From Alphaproteobacteria bacterium GM7ARS4 (GTDB lineage: Bacteria; Pseudomonadota; Alphaproteobacteria; GM7ARS4): a DNA stretch of 64,000 nucleotides. The stretch is from the NCBI GenBank assembly GCA_014332745.1, contig JACONL010000001.1:352658-416657 (forward strand), in the 5' to 3' direction. The notes under the pieces are model-generated. The model saw only the letters and a program-made list of their open reading frames with translations. It did no database searches and was not told where the DNA came from. The position numbers and the translations under genes are program-made. Of the stretch, positions 1 through 8,337 are shown one piece after another; the stretch's first letter is position 1; every line of letters starts with the position of its first letter.

Positions 1-549
1 CCACTGGGCGTTCTCTTAGTGATTGATGCAGCGTATGCCGACTATGCCTGTCATGAGGAAGGCTATGAGGATGGTGCGCAGTTGGTGTCATCGGGACGTT
101 GTGTCATGGTGCGGACATTTTCTAAATTATATGGGCTCAGTGGTTTGCGTATCGGTTGGGGGCTGATGCCGCCTCCTGTGAAAGAGGCGATAGAGAAGAT
201 AAGGCCGCCCTTTAACGTCAATGCCATAGCGCAAGAGATGGCGTTAGGGGCGTTGGAGGACGAGGCATTCTATGACGATGTTCGTCACAAGACGATTCAG
301 GGGCGCGCCTATCTCTATGGTGAGATAGGGCGTCTCAATGGCGTGAGAGCCTATGAGAGCTATGGCAATTTTTTGCTGTTACGTTTTATGGATAAGGCGA
401 TGGCGCATGCCATGTATCGTTATTTTTCCGAGCATGGCGTCATTGTTCGTCCTTTAGAGGATTATGGGTTAGACGATTGTGTGCGTGTCAGTGTGGGCTG
501 TGTAGACTCGCAGGAGGCTGTGTTGCGTCTTTTGCGTCATCGCCTTTAA
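1..549 (+). CDS. hisC: Histidinol-phosphate aminotransferase, C-terminal part (5' end outside window)
   Basis: The frame is open from base 1, so the start lies upstream. HisC is a fold-type I PLP enzyme that transaminates imidazole-acetol phosphate with glutamate in histidine synthesis. In alphaproteobacteria it often also serves aromatic amino acids. Visible are the VIDAAYADY segment (family VIDEAY, so D-A-A here) and the PLP-lysine motif TFSKLYGLSGLRIGWG with the Schiff-base lysine in SKLYG. The C-terminal small domain ends with VRVSVG. The gene lies 33 bases upstream of tyrA on the same strand, which fits a role in tyrosine/phenylalanine transamination as well as histidine. Cytoplasmic. 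Confidence 0.88.
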   Translation, partial: PLGVLLVIDAAYADYACHEEGYEDGAQLVSSGRCVMVRTFSKLYGLSGLRIGWGLMPPPVKEAIEKIRPPFNVNAIAQEMALGALEDEAFYDDVRHKTIQGRAYLYGEIGRLNGVRAYESYGNFLLLRFMDKAMAHAMYRYFSEHGVIVRPLEDYGLDDCVRVSVGCVDSQEAVLRLLRHRL

Positions 550-582
550 TCACTTAAGGCCTTTGCAAGAGCATGTGCGGTG

Positions 583-1467
583 ATGGGCGTTCTTTTTAAG
601 CATGGTGTGATTATCGGTGGTGGTCTTATGGGGACGTCGTTAGCGTTGGCGTTGCGTGAGCGAGGGGTGTGTGAGCGTCTTGTCATGGTTGATAGGGAGT
701 CGTCTGTGCTGTCCCTTCTTAGGGGCATGGGCATGGAGACGTGCCTTATGGGTGATATAGCGGGTGTGGTGGGGGCGTGTGACCTTGTGGTGCTGGCGGT
801 GCCTGTGGGGTGTTATGGTGAGGTTTTGCGGGCGTGTGCGTCTCACCTCAAGGGGGGCGCTCTTGTGACGGATGTTGGCTCTGTGAAGGGGTGCGTGATG
901 AAGGAGATGGCGTCATCTCTTCCCTCTTCTGTGTCGTATGTTCCTTCTCATCCTTTGGCGGGCACGGAGAATTCGGGTCCTATGGCGGCGGACTCGACTC
1001 TTTATCAAGGGCGGGTCTGTGTCGTGACGCCTGTAGCGCTAGCGCCTATCAGCGCCAGCGACAAGAAGATCATGGCGTTATGGGAGGCCATCGGCATGGA
1101 TGTTCTTCTCATGTCGTCTCAAGACCATGATGTGCTCTTGGCGTTTTCGTCCCACCTTCCCCATGTCATTGCCTATGCTCTCACCATGTGCATTCGCGAG
1201 AGGGGTGACGAGAAGGGGCATGACATAGAACGGGTGAGTGGTGGGGGCTTGAAGGATTTCACGCGGATCGCGGCATCGGATTCTGTCATGTGGCGGGATA
1301 TTTTTTTAGCGAACAGGGCGAATGTGTGTTCGGCATTGCGGGATTTTTCGAGGACACTCCGTGCGCTGTCGACATTGATAGAGCGGGGTGATGGGGCGTC
1401 TATCGAGTCCACCCTTTCTCAGTTGCGCCACTTTAAGCGTTCTTTGGATGATAAGGGGGGCATGTGA
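583..1467 (+). CDS. tyrA: Prephenate/arogenate (cyclohexadienyl) dehydrogenase
   Basis: NAD(P)-dependent oxidative decarboxylation of prephenate or arogenate in tyrosine synthesis. About 294 residues, the usual length of the stand-alone dehydrogenase without chorismate mutase or ACT domain. The N-terminal Rossmann loop is VIIGGGLMGTSLALAL. The family motif SHPLAGTENSG lies near residue 125, with the helical C-terminal dimerisation domain after it. ATG at 583 is preferred over an in-frame GTG at 580; neither has a strong ribosome binding site. It follows hisC closely, so the two probably form an aromatic amino acid operon. Substrate preference (prephenate or arogenate) cannot be read from sequence. 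Confidence 0.88.
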   Translation: MGVLFKHGVIIGGGLMGTSLALALRERGVCERLVMVDRESSVLSLLRGMGMETCLMGDIAGVVGACDLVVLAVPVGCYGEVLRACASHLKGGALVTDVGSVKGCVMKEMASSLPSSVSYVPSHPLAGTENSGPMAADSTLYQGRVCVVTPVALAPISASDKKIMALWEAIGMDVLLMSSQDHDVLLAFSSHLPHVIAYALTMCIRERGDEKGHDIERVSGGGLKDFTRIAASDSVMWRDIFLANRANVCSALRDFSRTLRALSTLIERGDGASIESTLSQLRHFKRSLDDKGGM

Positions 1468-1497
1468 GGGGCATGGAGAGCGTGCGCGTTTCATTGT

Positions 1498-1526
1498 TTG
1501 CGTTATGGTTGCGGAGCGTCTATAAG
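1498..1526 (+). promoter_or_regulatory. Sigma-70-type promoter for rpmE
   Basis: TTGCGT (1498-1503) and TATAAG (1521-1526) are separated by 17 bases and lie 41 bases before the rpmE start. The same TTGxxx-17-TATAAx pattern recurs at other transcription units here. Called by eye only. Confidence 0.5.
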
Positions 1527-1567
1527 GGGGGAGGGGCATAGGTGCGACAAGAGGCATAGCGTGAGCG

Positions 1568-1837
1568 ATGAAGAAGGATATTCACCCTGATTATCATGAG
1601 ATAAAGGTTGTCATGACGGATGGCACGACGTACAAGACGCGTTCGACGTGGGGCAAGGCGGGTGACACGCTCAAGCTCGAGATTGACAGGCTCACGCACC
1701 CGGCATGGAGTAAGGGGTCGCGTCAATTGGTGGATACGGGGGGTCGTTTAGCGCGTTTTCAAAAGCGTTTTGGCCATGTGACGCTCAACAAGGGCGGGAC
1801 GAAGGGGGGCGACAACAAAGGCAGTGGGTCGGCGTGA
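1568..1837 (+). CDS. rpmE: 50S ribosomal protein bL31
   Basis: Ribosomal protein of the large subunit, 89 residues. It starts [19 protein letters not shown] and continues [20 protein letters not shown], typical of bL31. The zinc-binding cysteines of the C+ form are absent, so this is a zinc-independent (C-) version. The C-terminal part, with [18 protein letters not shown], is followed by a glycine/lysine tail. It has its own promoter just upstream. The quinone reductase gene begins 7 bases after its stop. Confidence 0.93.
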   Translation: MKKDIHPDYHEIKVVMTDGTTYKTRSTWGKAGDTLKLEIDRLTHPAWSKGSRQLVDTGGRLARFQKRFGHVTLNKGGTKGGDNKGSGSA

Positions 1838-1844
1838 GGGTGGT

Positions 1845-2858
1845 ATGGGGACGTTGCCATCTGTGTATCGGGCCGTCATTGTCGAGGATGAAGGTAAGGC
1901 GAGTCGTTTGCGGGTGGTTGAGCGTCCCATGCCGTCTTATGGTGCGGGCGATATTGTCGTGAAAGTGCATGGGGCGGGTGTTAATAGGGCTGATATTTTA
2001 CAGCGTCAAGGGTTGTATCCGCCGCCGTCTGGGGCGAGTGATGTGATGGGTCTCGAGGTGAGCGGTGAGGTTGTGGCGTTAGGGTCGTCTGTGAGGCGTT
2101 TTAAGCGAGGGGATAAGGTCTGTGCCATTCTTGCTGGTGGCGGTTATGGCAGTCATTGTGTGTTTCCTGAGGTGCAGGCCTTGCCTGTGGTGGGGTCTCT
2201 GTCTATGCTTGAGAATGCGGTGTTGCCTGAGGTTTGGTGTACCGTATGGTCGATGGTGATGAACAGGGGTCAGTTTCGTCAAGGCGAGACATTTCTTGTG
2301 CATGGGGCGAGTGGTGGTGTTGGCATGGCGGCTCTTCAGTTGGGGGCGTTGTATGGGCGTCGTGTTTTTGGGACGGCGTCTGGCGATGTAAAGAGGCGCT
2401 ATTGTCGTGATGTTATATCGGCGGATGTGGGGCGGATTATTGATTATGAGGAGGAGGATTTTGTGTCTATCATTAAGGAGGAGACGGGGGGCAAGGGCGT
2501 GGATGTGATATTGGATATGGTGGGTGGCGATTATGTGTCGCGTAATTTGGCGTGTCTTGGGCGTGAGGGGCGTCTTCTTTACATTGCGTTTCTCAAGGGG
2601 TCGAAGGTGACGATAGATTTACTTTCATTGATGCTCAAGCGTCAGACATTGACGGGGGCGACATTGCGTGTTCAGCCTCCCGCTGTCAAGGGGGCTCTTA
2701 TGGCGTCTCTTCAGCGCCATATTTTTCCCTTGATGGAGACGGGGCAGCTCGTTCCTTGTCTCGAGCGTGTTTTTCCTTTAGAGCGTGTGCAAGAGGCGCA
2801 TGAGCATATGGAGAGTGGCATGGCGAAGGGCAAGATTGCCATTGATATGATGTCATAA
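1845..2858 (+). CDS. NAD(P)H:quinone oxidoreductase, zinc-less MDR (zeta-crystallin) family
   Basis: Member of the medium-chain dehydrogenase/reductase superfamily, quinone reductase branch, predicted to use NADPH to reduce quinones or enones in the cytoplasm. The catalytic GroES-like domain contains VHGAGVNRADILQRQGLYPP. The nucleotide-binding motif HGASGGVGMAALQLG lies near residue 155. The catalytic zinc ligands of alcohol dehydrogenases are not seen, as expected for this branch. About 337 residues, normal length. An earlier in-frame GTG at 1824 overlaps rpmE; ATG 1845 is chosen because GAGGG lies just upstream. The physiological substrate is unknown. Confidence 0.82.
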   Translation: MGTLPSVYRAVIVEDEGKASRLRVVERPMPSYGAGDIVVKVHGAGVNRADILQRQGLYPPPSGASDVMGLEVSGEVVALGSSVRRFKRGDKVCAILAGGGYGSHCVFPEVQALPVVGSLSMLENAVLPEVWCTVWSMVMNRGQFRQGETFLVHGASGGVGMAALQLGALYGRRVFGTASGDVKRRYCRDVISADVGRIIDYEEEDFVSIIKEETGGKGVDVILDMVGGDYVSRNLACLGREGRLLYIAFLKGSKVTIDLLSLMLKRQTLTGATLRVQPPAVKGALMASLQRHIFPLMETGQLVPCLERVFPLERVQEAHEHMESGMAKGKIAIDMMS

Positions 2859-2872
2859 GAGGAGGATGGTGG

Positions 2873-3412
2873 ATGACGAAGGCGACCCCTGTGATGCCGC
2901 GAGCGACGGCGCGATGGTTGATTGACAATACATCTCTTTCTTTTCAGCAAATCGCTGATTTCACGGGTTTATATCCCATAGAGATCGAGGCGATGGCCGA
3001 TGGTGGTGTGGGGAGTAATGTGATAGGCATTGACCCTGTGGCCAGTGACCAGTTGGATGTGGACGAGATTAAGCGTTGTGAGGCTGATAGTGATGCGCGC
3101 CTTGTGCTGAAGGAGTCGGCGCATGCCCATGAGCGTGATGTCAAGGAGGGGAGGAAGCAAGGGCATGGCTATACGCCCTTATCGAAGCGCAAGCACAAGT
3201 TAGATGCCATTGCGTGGCTTGTGCGTCATCGTCAAGACCTCAAGGACGGGCAGATATGCGCCCTTATTGGCACGACTCGTCCGACCATTAAGAAAGTCCG
3301 TGACGGGACTCACCAAAAGCTCTACGAGATCGAGGCGCGCCATCCTGTGGAGTTAGGGTTATGTCGCCGTGAGGATTATGATGCTTTGGATGATGGCAAG
3401 GGCGCGTCTTGA
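2873..3412 (+). CDS. trcR: DUF1013 / TrcR-like cell-cycle transcriptional regulator
   Basis: DUF1013 proteins are restricted to Alphaproteobacteria and include TrcR, described as a cell-cycle transcriptional regulator. The 179-residue protein has the family start (TKATPVMPRATARWLIDNT), a helix-turn-helix-like segment (LSFQQIADFTGLYPIEIEAM) and a second HTH-like stretch, QICALIGTTRPTIKKVRDGT. It looks somewhat shorter than relatives I know, mainly at the C-terminus. A strong GAGGAGG ribosome binding site precedes ATG 2873. Assignment rests on recognising the family; the regulon here is unknown. Confidence 0.75.
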   Translation: MTKATPVMPRATARWLIDNTSLSFQQIADFTGLYPIEIEAMADGGVGSNVIGIDPVASDQLDVDEIKRCEADSDARLVLKESAHAHERDVKEGRKQGHGYTPLSKRKHKLDAIAWLVRHRQDLKDGQICALIGTTRPTIKKVRDGTHQKLYEIEARHPVELGLCRREDYDALDDGKGAS

Positions 3413-3452
3413 ATGTTGGGAAAAGCCGTCACCACCTAAAAAAGAGGCTCTC

Positions 3453-4058
3453 TTAAAAGGCATACCCCAGCCCAGTGATGAAGAAGGTTTCTGTCATATC
3501 CTCTGTTTCAGCGATACCGCCAAACAGCCCATCCCCGCCTTTGTAGAACGATGCTCCTCCCTCAAGAAAGAGATATGTTCTGTTGCCTATTCTTTGCTCG
3601 ACTCCCCCCGACAGGTGAAATCCAGTAAAATTTCCCGTGTCATCACCAAGAGATACGTCGTTCAGTGCTAATTCGTATGTGACTCTTGCTAAGCCATAGC
3701 CGAGATTGAGATACAGAGTCGACCTATCGGTCGCACGTGTTCCCACAATTCCATAGCCATGAAAAACGACTTCACTGCTTGTTCCACTACACGTTTGTTC
3801 TATACATACTTTTTCACTTGTGGTATCGCCATAGATACTGACTCCTAATCCAATGAAGACAGGTAAACCATCGACTCTATATGTGCCTCTTGCTTGCCCG
3901 CCAAACGTGAAGCCTCTCGAATCATCATCATCTTCAACACTATAGTTCGTGAAGCCTAAGGCGACCCTTGCTTGAGTCTCCCAGTCAGCATGGGCAGTGC
4001 CAGTGTCAGTGCCAGCCATGGTGGCCAGCACGATTCCCATGATCATAAATCTCTTCAT
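3453..4058 (-). CDS. Exported outer-membrane beta-barrel protein (OmpA/porin-like fold), unassigned
   Basis: About 201 residues from ATG 4058, which has GGGAG at good spacing; a GTG at 4070 is the alternative. The N-terminus is a signal peptide (MKRFMIMGIVLATMAG... cut after AHA). The rest alternates short amphipathic strands rich in G, Y and T and ends in the aromatic residue F (GLGYAF), the usual C-terminal outer-membrane signal. A cysteine pair sits in the motif CIEQTC, perhaps an extracellular disulfide loop. It resembles small 8-stranded outer-membrane proteins. It is convergent with trcR and divergent from DUF1467. No specific function can be assigned. Confidence 0.7.
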   Translation of the reverse strand: MKRFMIMGIVLATMAGTDTGTAHADWETQARVALGFTNYSVEDDDDSRGFTFGGQARGTYRVDGLPVFIGLGVSIYGDTTSEKVCIEQTCSGTSSEVVFHGYGIVGTRATDRSTLYLNLGYGLARVTYELALNDVSLGDDTGNFTGFHLSGGVEQRIGNRTYLFLEGGASFYKGGDGLFGGIAETEDMTETFFITGLGYAF

Positions 4059-4168
4059 TGCAAGGTTCACTCCCGTTCTATTGCAACATCCTTAAAAGAC
4101 TTGAGTCAAGAAAAATTTCGGGTAGGATTGAGTGCAGTTCCCTCAATGTTAGCGGATGGTATGAAGAC

Positions 4169-4399
4169 GTGAATATCGTTTCGGCTCTTATTGTCTATAT
4201 CGTGATATGGTGGATGGTTTTTTTCATGCTGTTGCCTTGGGGGAATGCGCCATCATCCCGTCCGATGCTTGGGCATGACCAGGGGGCGCCAGCCAATCCG
4301 CGTGTCGGGAAGAAGGCTCTTGTGACGACACTTGTCTCGTCATTCTTATGGGTGATTGTTTATTATATCATCACGCGAGACTTGATCTCTTTATCATGA
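4169..4399 (+). CDS. DUF1467 small inner-membrane protein
   Basis: Small alphaproteobacterial membrane protein of 76 residues from GTG 4169. Two transmembrane segments are visible: IVSALIVYIVIWWMVFFMLL and LVTTLVSSFLWVIVYYII. Between them is the short polar loop WGNAPSSRP...PANPRVGKKAL, with the family pattern (LPWGN ... A-x-P-x-x-P-x-x-G-x-K). DUF1467 genes commonly precede proS in this class, as here (tag intervenes). The stop overlaps the tag start in ATGA, so translation is probably coupled. Function unknown. Confidence 0.75.
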   Translation: MNIVSALIVYIVIWWMVFFMLLPWGNAPSSRPMLGHDQGAPANPRVGKKALVTTLVSSFLWVIVYYIITRDLISLS

Positions 4400-4956
4400 G
4401 TTGGTATTGCGATGCGAGCAAGGGGCATCCGTGGCATGGGCCCTACCATGACCATGTCTATGGTTTTCCGGTGGAGGAGGATTCTGTTCTTTTTGAGCGT
4501 CTTGTGTTGGAGCTCAATCAGGCGGGTTTAAGTTGGTTGGTTGTGTTACGGAAGGAGGCGCATTTCCGTCAGGCTTTTTCGAACTTTGCCATTGAGGAGG
4601 TTGCGCGTTATGGCGTGGCGGACAAGGCGCGTTTGATGGCGGACAAGGGCATTATCCGCAATCGCCTCAAGATTGAGGCGGCGATTCATAATGCGGGTGT
4701 TATCGTATCGCTATCGACGCGTTATGGTTCGTTTAAGGGATGGTTGGATGCGCATCATCCCTGTTCCCTCTCGGCATGGGTTGTGTTATTTCGCAAGACG
4801 TTTCGTTTTATGGGGCGGGAGATTGTCAACGAGTTTTTGATGAGCACGGGGTATTTACCGGGGGCGCACAGGGAGGATTGTCCTGTCTATGAGCGCATTA
4901 AGGCGTTGCATCCGCCTTGGTGTTTGGTGAAGCCGTTGAAGGCGTGGGGGGTTTAG
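4396..4956 (+). CDS. tag: DNA-3-methyladenine glycosylase I
   Basis: Base-excision repair enzyme that removes 3-methyladenine from DNA. 186 residues from ATG 4396, overlapping DUF1467 by four bases. The N-terminus MSWYCDASKGHPWHGPYHD carries the conserved Cys and the YHD motif. ELNQAGLSW matches the family's E-x-x-Q-A-G-L-S-W core. The C-terminal HREDC supplies the H-x3-C half of the structural zinc site that pairs with the N-terminal Cys and His. Length is normal. It probably shares a transcript with DUF1467, proS and lolCD. Confidence 0.9.
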   Translation: MSWYCDASKGHPWHGPYHDHVYGFPVEEDSVLFERLVLELNQAGLSWLVVLRKEAHFRQAFSNFAIEEVARYGVADKARLMADKGIIRNRLKIEAAIHNAGVIVSLSTRYGSFKGWLDAHHPCSLSAWVVLFRKTFRFMGREIVNEFLMSTGYLPGAHREDCPVYERIKALHPPWCLVKPLKAWGV

Positions 4957-5005
4957 GTTTGTTGATGGCTGTTGGGCTATTGTGTGAGGCGGGAGGGCGT
5001 TCTCT

Positions 5006-6316
5006 ATGCGTTTAAGTAGGTATTTTGTGCCGACATTGCGTGATGTTCCTCAGCAGGCGGTTGTGGCGTCTCACCGCTTGATGTTGCGTGCGGGTCTTAT
5101 TCGTCAAGAGAGTGCGGGTATTTATGCGTGGCTTCCTTTGGGGTTTCGTGCGTTGAGGAAGATAGAGGACATTATTTGTGCCGAGCAAGAGAGGATAGGG
5201 TATGTGCGTATGTTGATGCCGACGGTGCAAGCGGCGGATGTGTGGCGCGAGTCTGGTCGTTATGAGGGTTATGGTCCTGAGATGTTGCGTTTTCAGGACA
5301 GGCATGGGCGTGATTTTCTCTATGGTCCTACGAACGAGGAGGAGATAACCGCTCTTGTGCGTCACTATGTGAAGACGGGGAAGTCTCTTCCTTTATGTTT
5401 GTATCATGTGCAGTGGAAGTTTCGTGACGAGGCGCGTCCGCGCTTTGGTGTTATGCGTGGTCGTGAGTTTTTGATGAAGGATGCCTATTCCTTTGCGCGT
5501 GATGAGGCGCAAGCCCATAGGCTGTATGAGGATGTTTTTCGCTGTTATATGCGAACATTTCATCGTCTTGGCGTGCGTGCGGTGGCGGTGCGTGCGCCGA
5601 CGGGTGTTATTGGCGGTGACATGAGTCATGAGTTTCACATTTTAGCGGAGACGGGGGAGGGTGTTATTTATTATGACAAGGCGTATGATGACGAGGATGT
5701 GTCGTCTTTATCGGCTGAGTCTGTGGCGCGTTTGCGTCATCTCTATGCGGCGGAGGAAGCCTTACATGAGGAGTCGTCATGTCCTGTGCCGTTGGAGGAT
5801 GTGCGTTGTATGCGTGGCATTGAGGTTGGGCATATTTTCTTTTTTGGCACAAAATATAGCCATGCCATGGGGTTGTGTTTGCGCGATGGCGAGGAGTCTT
5901 TTTATCCGCAAATGGGTTCTTATGGGATAGGCGTTTCGCGCTTGGTGGCGGCGGTTATTGAGGCGCACCATGACGACAAGGGGATTATCTGGCCGTGCGC
6001 TGTTGCGCCTTTTCATGTGGGGTTATTGAATATGCGTGTGGGCGATTCTGTGAGTGAGGCGCTCTGTGAGCGTGTCTATGCTCAGTTAGGGGCGCGTCAT
6101 GTGGATGTTCTTTATGATGACAGGGATAGGCGTTCGGGGGTGAAGTTTCATGACATGGAGTTGATGGGCATGCCGTGGCAGATTATTGTGGGGAAGTTAG
6201 CGGGAGAGGGTCGTGTGGAGTTAAAGAACAGGCGTGATGGTTTGGTGCTGGCGTGTGATGTCGAGGAGGCTTGTGGGCGCGTGGTGTCGATGATGGAGGA
6301 TGTGGTGTCGTTATGA
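5006..6316 (+). CDS. proS: Prolyl-tRNA synthetase, short (no editing domain) type
   Basis: Class II aminoacyl-tRNA synthetase that charges tRNA-Pro. At 436 residues it lacks the large INS editing domain inserted between motifs 2 and 3 in the long bacterial form; the short form is the usual alphaproteobacterial and mitochondrial one. Motif 1 region is RQESAGIYAWLPLGFRAL. The catalytic TNEEEIT segment and the motif 2 segment FRDEARPRFGVMRGREF are clear, and motif 3 lies in GSYGIGVSRLVAAVIE. The C-terminal anticodon-binding domain follows. The stop overlaps the lolC start (ATGA). Confidence 0.95.
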   Translation: MRLSRYFVPTLRDVPQQAVVASHRLMLRAGLIRQESAGIYAWLPLGFRALRKIEDIICAEQERIGYVRMLMPTVQAADVWRESGRYEGYGPEMLRFQDRHGRDFLYGPTNEEEITALVRHYVKTGKSLPLCLYHVQWKFRDEARPRFGVMRGREFLMKDAYSFARDEAQAHRLYEDVFRCYMRTFHRLGVRAVAVRAPTGVIGGDMSHEFHILAETGEGVIYYDKAYDDEDVSSLSAESVARLRHLYAAEEALHEESSCPVPLEDVRCMRGIEVGHIFFFGTKYSHAMGLCLRDGEESFYPQMGSYGIGVSRLVAAVIEAHHDDKGIIWPCAVAPFHVGLLNMRVGDSVSEALCERVYAQLGARHVDVLYDDRDRRSGVKFHDMELMGMPWQIIVGKLAGEGRVELKNRRDGLVLACDVEEACGRVVSMMEDVVSL

Positions 6317-7566
6317 TATTTTTTTCCAAATGTGAGCGGATGTTATCATGGCGCTATATTCGTTCTAGGAAGAGCGAGGGTTTTCTCTCTGTCATCGTTT
6401 TATTTGCTTTGATGGGCATTATGTTGGGTGTTGGCACATTGATTGTCGTTATGGCGGTGATGAATGGTTTTCGTAGCGAGCTCATGGGCAAGATTTTAGG
6501 GATGAGCGGTCATATTTCGGTGCATAAGGCGCAAGGGGCGTTAGAGGATTATGACATTTTGCGTGGGGCGTTAGAGCAATTGCCGTATGTGGAGCATGTT
6601 GTTCCTGTGATTGATGGTCAGGTGATTGTTTCGTCTGGCGCTTCGAATCGTGGCGCGGTCGTGCGTGGCATGCGTTTGAGCGACTTACTTTCGCAGAAGA
6701 CATTTTCGAACAACATTGTGGCGGGTTCTTTGGATAATTTCATAGAAGGGCGTCATATCATTATGGGTGAGCGTCTTGCCCATGCGTTAGGCGTTTCCTA
6801 TGGCGATGATGTGACGTTAATTTCGCCTGATGTCACGGCGACATTATTTGGCGGTGTTCCTCGTTCGCAGCGTTTCACGGTGGCGGCGTTATTTTCTGTG
6901 GGGATGTATCAATATGACAGCGGTTTTGTTTTTTTATCCTTGACGACGGCGCAATCATTTTTGCAATGGGGGAATCGGGTAGGCGTTTTAGAGCTGACGA
7001 TAGAGGATCCTGTGCGTATCGAGCCGACATTATCGGCTCTTGAGCCTGTTGCCAGAGAACAGCGTTTGCACTATAGCGATTGGCGCATGCGCAATCGTGA
7101 GTTTTTCAATGCGTTGAAGGTTGAGCGTAACGTGATGTTTCTTATTTTGACGCTGATTATTTTGGTGGCGGTTTTTAATATCATTTCGGGTCTTATTTTA
7201 TTGGTGAAGGATAAGGAGGCGGACATTGCTGTTTTGCGTGGCATGGGGGCGACAAAGGGGATGTTGATGCGTGTGTTTTTTTTGAGTGGGTCTATCATAG
7301 GGCTGATAGGGACGTTATTGGGGGGTGTTTTGGGTGTATTATTCGTGGAGAATATCAAGGCGATACAGGGTTTCATCGAGAATCTGTTGAATGTAGAGTT
7401 ATTTTCGGAGGAGATTTACTTTTTATCCAGCGTGCCGGCGGAGATAGAATGGTTTGAGGTTGTGTTAGTGGTGTCTATGAGTCTTTTCTTTTCGTTTGTG
7501 GCGACATTATATCCGGCGTGGCGTGCGGCGCGTATTGATCCTGTGGAGGTATTGTGTTATGGTTGA
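6313..7566 (+). CDS. lolC: Lipoprotein-releasing ABC transporter permease (LolC/LolE family)
   Basis: Inner-membrane subunit of the LolCDE-type complex that extracts outer-membrane lipoproteins and hands them to LolA. 417 residues with FtsX/MacB topology: one TM helix near residues 25-48 (LFALMGIMLGVGTLIVVMAV), a large periplasmic domain, then three C-terminal TM helices (about 280-300, 320-350, 380-405). The N-terminal RYIRSRKSEGFLSVI is typical of LolC/E. One permease accompanies LolD here, so it probably works as a homodimer, as in other alphaproteobacteria. ATG 6313 overlaps the proS stop. Confidence 0.9.
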   Translation: MIFFSKCERMLSWRYIRSRKSEGFLSVIVLFALMGIMLGVGTLIVVMAVMNGFRSELMGKILGMSGHISVHKAQGALEDYDILRGALEQLPYVEHVVPVIDGQVIVSSGASNRGAVVRGMRLSDLLSQKTFSNNIVAGSLDNFIEGRHIIMGERLAHALGVSYGDDVTLISPDVTATLFGGVPRSQRFTVAALFSVGMYQYDSGFVFLSLTTAQSFLQWGNRVGVLELTIEDPVRIEPTLSALEPVAREQRLHYSDWRMRNREFFNALKVERNVMFLILTLIILVAVFNIISGLILLVKDKEADIAVLRGMGATKGMLMRVFFLSGSIIGLIGTLLGGVLGVLFVENIKAIQGFIENLLNVELFSEEIYFLSSVPAEIEWFEVVLVVSMSLFFSFVATLYPAWRAARIDPVEVLCYG

Positions 7567-8320
7567 GGGTGAGGATGACATTAATATGCACGGGGGGGAT
7601 ATGCGCGAGGGGGATATGCGCGAGGGGACATTCACAGGGGGCGAGACGATTCTTGCGTTAGACAAGGTGAGTCATTGGTTTGTGCAGGGTGGTCATCGCA
7701 TTGACATTTTGCGGCGTGTTGATTTTTCGTTGCGATGTGGCGAGAAGGTGGCGATCATGGGTCGTTCTGGTGCGGGGAAGTCGACTCTTTTGCACATTGC
7801 CAGTTTATTGGAGCGTCCCTGTGGCGGTGATGTCATTATCGAGGGTCGTTCGGTGTCGTCATTAGGTGACAAGGCGCGTTCGTTATTGCGTTTGAGGAGT
7901 TTAGGTTTTGTCTATCAATATCATCATTTGTTGGGTGATTTTTCGGCTTTAGAGAACATCATGCTTGCCTGTATGATAGGGGGTATGGGTCGTGGCAAGG
8001 CGTTGCGTAAGGCGCATGGTTTATTGCGTCAATTGGGTTTATCGGCGCGTTGTCACCATCGTCCGGGTCAGTTATCGGGTGGTGAGCAGCAGCGCATTGC
8101 GCTAGCCCGTGCGGTTGCCAATGGTCCGTCCATTGTTCTTGCGGATGAACCCACGGGCAATCTTGACAGGGCGAATGGTCTTGCTGTTTTAGAGATGCTC
8201 ATGGCGCTGGCGACGCGTTACGAGACGGCTCTTGTCATTGCCACCCATGACATGCGCATTGCGCAATCTTTAGACAAAGTCTTTGTCCTTGAGGAAGGCG
8301 CGCTCATCCCGCAAACGTAA
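7559..8320 (+). CDS. lolD: Lipoprotein-releasing system ATP-binding protein LolD
   Basis: ATPase of the LolC/D complex, 253 residues. Walker A is [10 protein letters not shown], the signature motif is [14 protein letters not shown], Walker B is [12 protein letters not shown], and the switch His is in IATHDM, all typical of the LolD/MacB branch. The start overlaps the lolC end by eight bases, so translation is coupled. The N-terminus is extended by about 30 residues, including a direct duplication [11 protein letters not shown] from a 15-base DNA repeat. That extension lies outside the conserved fold and may be dispensable. Confidence 0.92.
   Translation: MVEGEDDINMHGGDMREGDMREGTFTGGETILALDKVSHWFVQGGHRIDILRRVDFSLRCGEKVAIMGRSGAGKSTLLHIASLLERPCGGDVIIEGRSVSSLGDKARSLLRLRSLGFVYQYHHLLGDFSALENIMLACMIGGMGRGKALRKAHGLLRQLGLSARCHHRPGQLSGGEQQRIALARAVANGPSIVLADEPTGNLDRANGLAVLEMLMALATRYETALVIATHDMRIAQSLDKVFVLEEGALIPQT
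7594..7623 (+). repeat. 15-bp tandem duplication inside lolD
   Basis: Two perfect copies of GGGGGATATGCGCGA (7594-7608 and 7609-7623), in frame, encoding the repeated GDMRE block in the LolD N-terminal extension. One of many short tandem duplications in this window. Confidence 0.9.
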
Positions 8321-8337
8321 AGAGAGAGTGCCACAAG

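Noticed and set aside
834-1130. Alternative-frame ORFs inside tyrA and similar antisense ORFs throughout
   Set aside because: They lie over clearly conserved genes and arise from the strong G/T skew, which removes stop codons from other frames.
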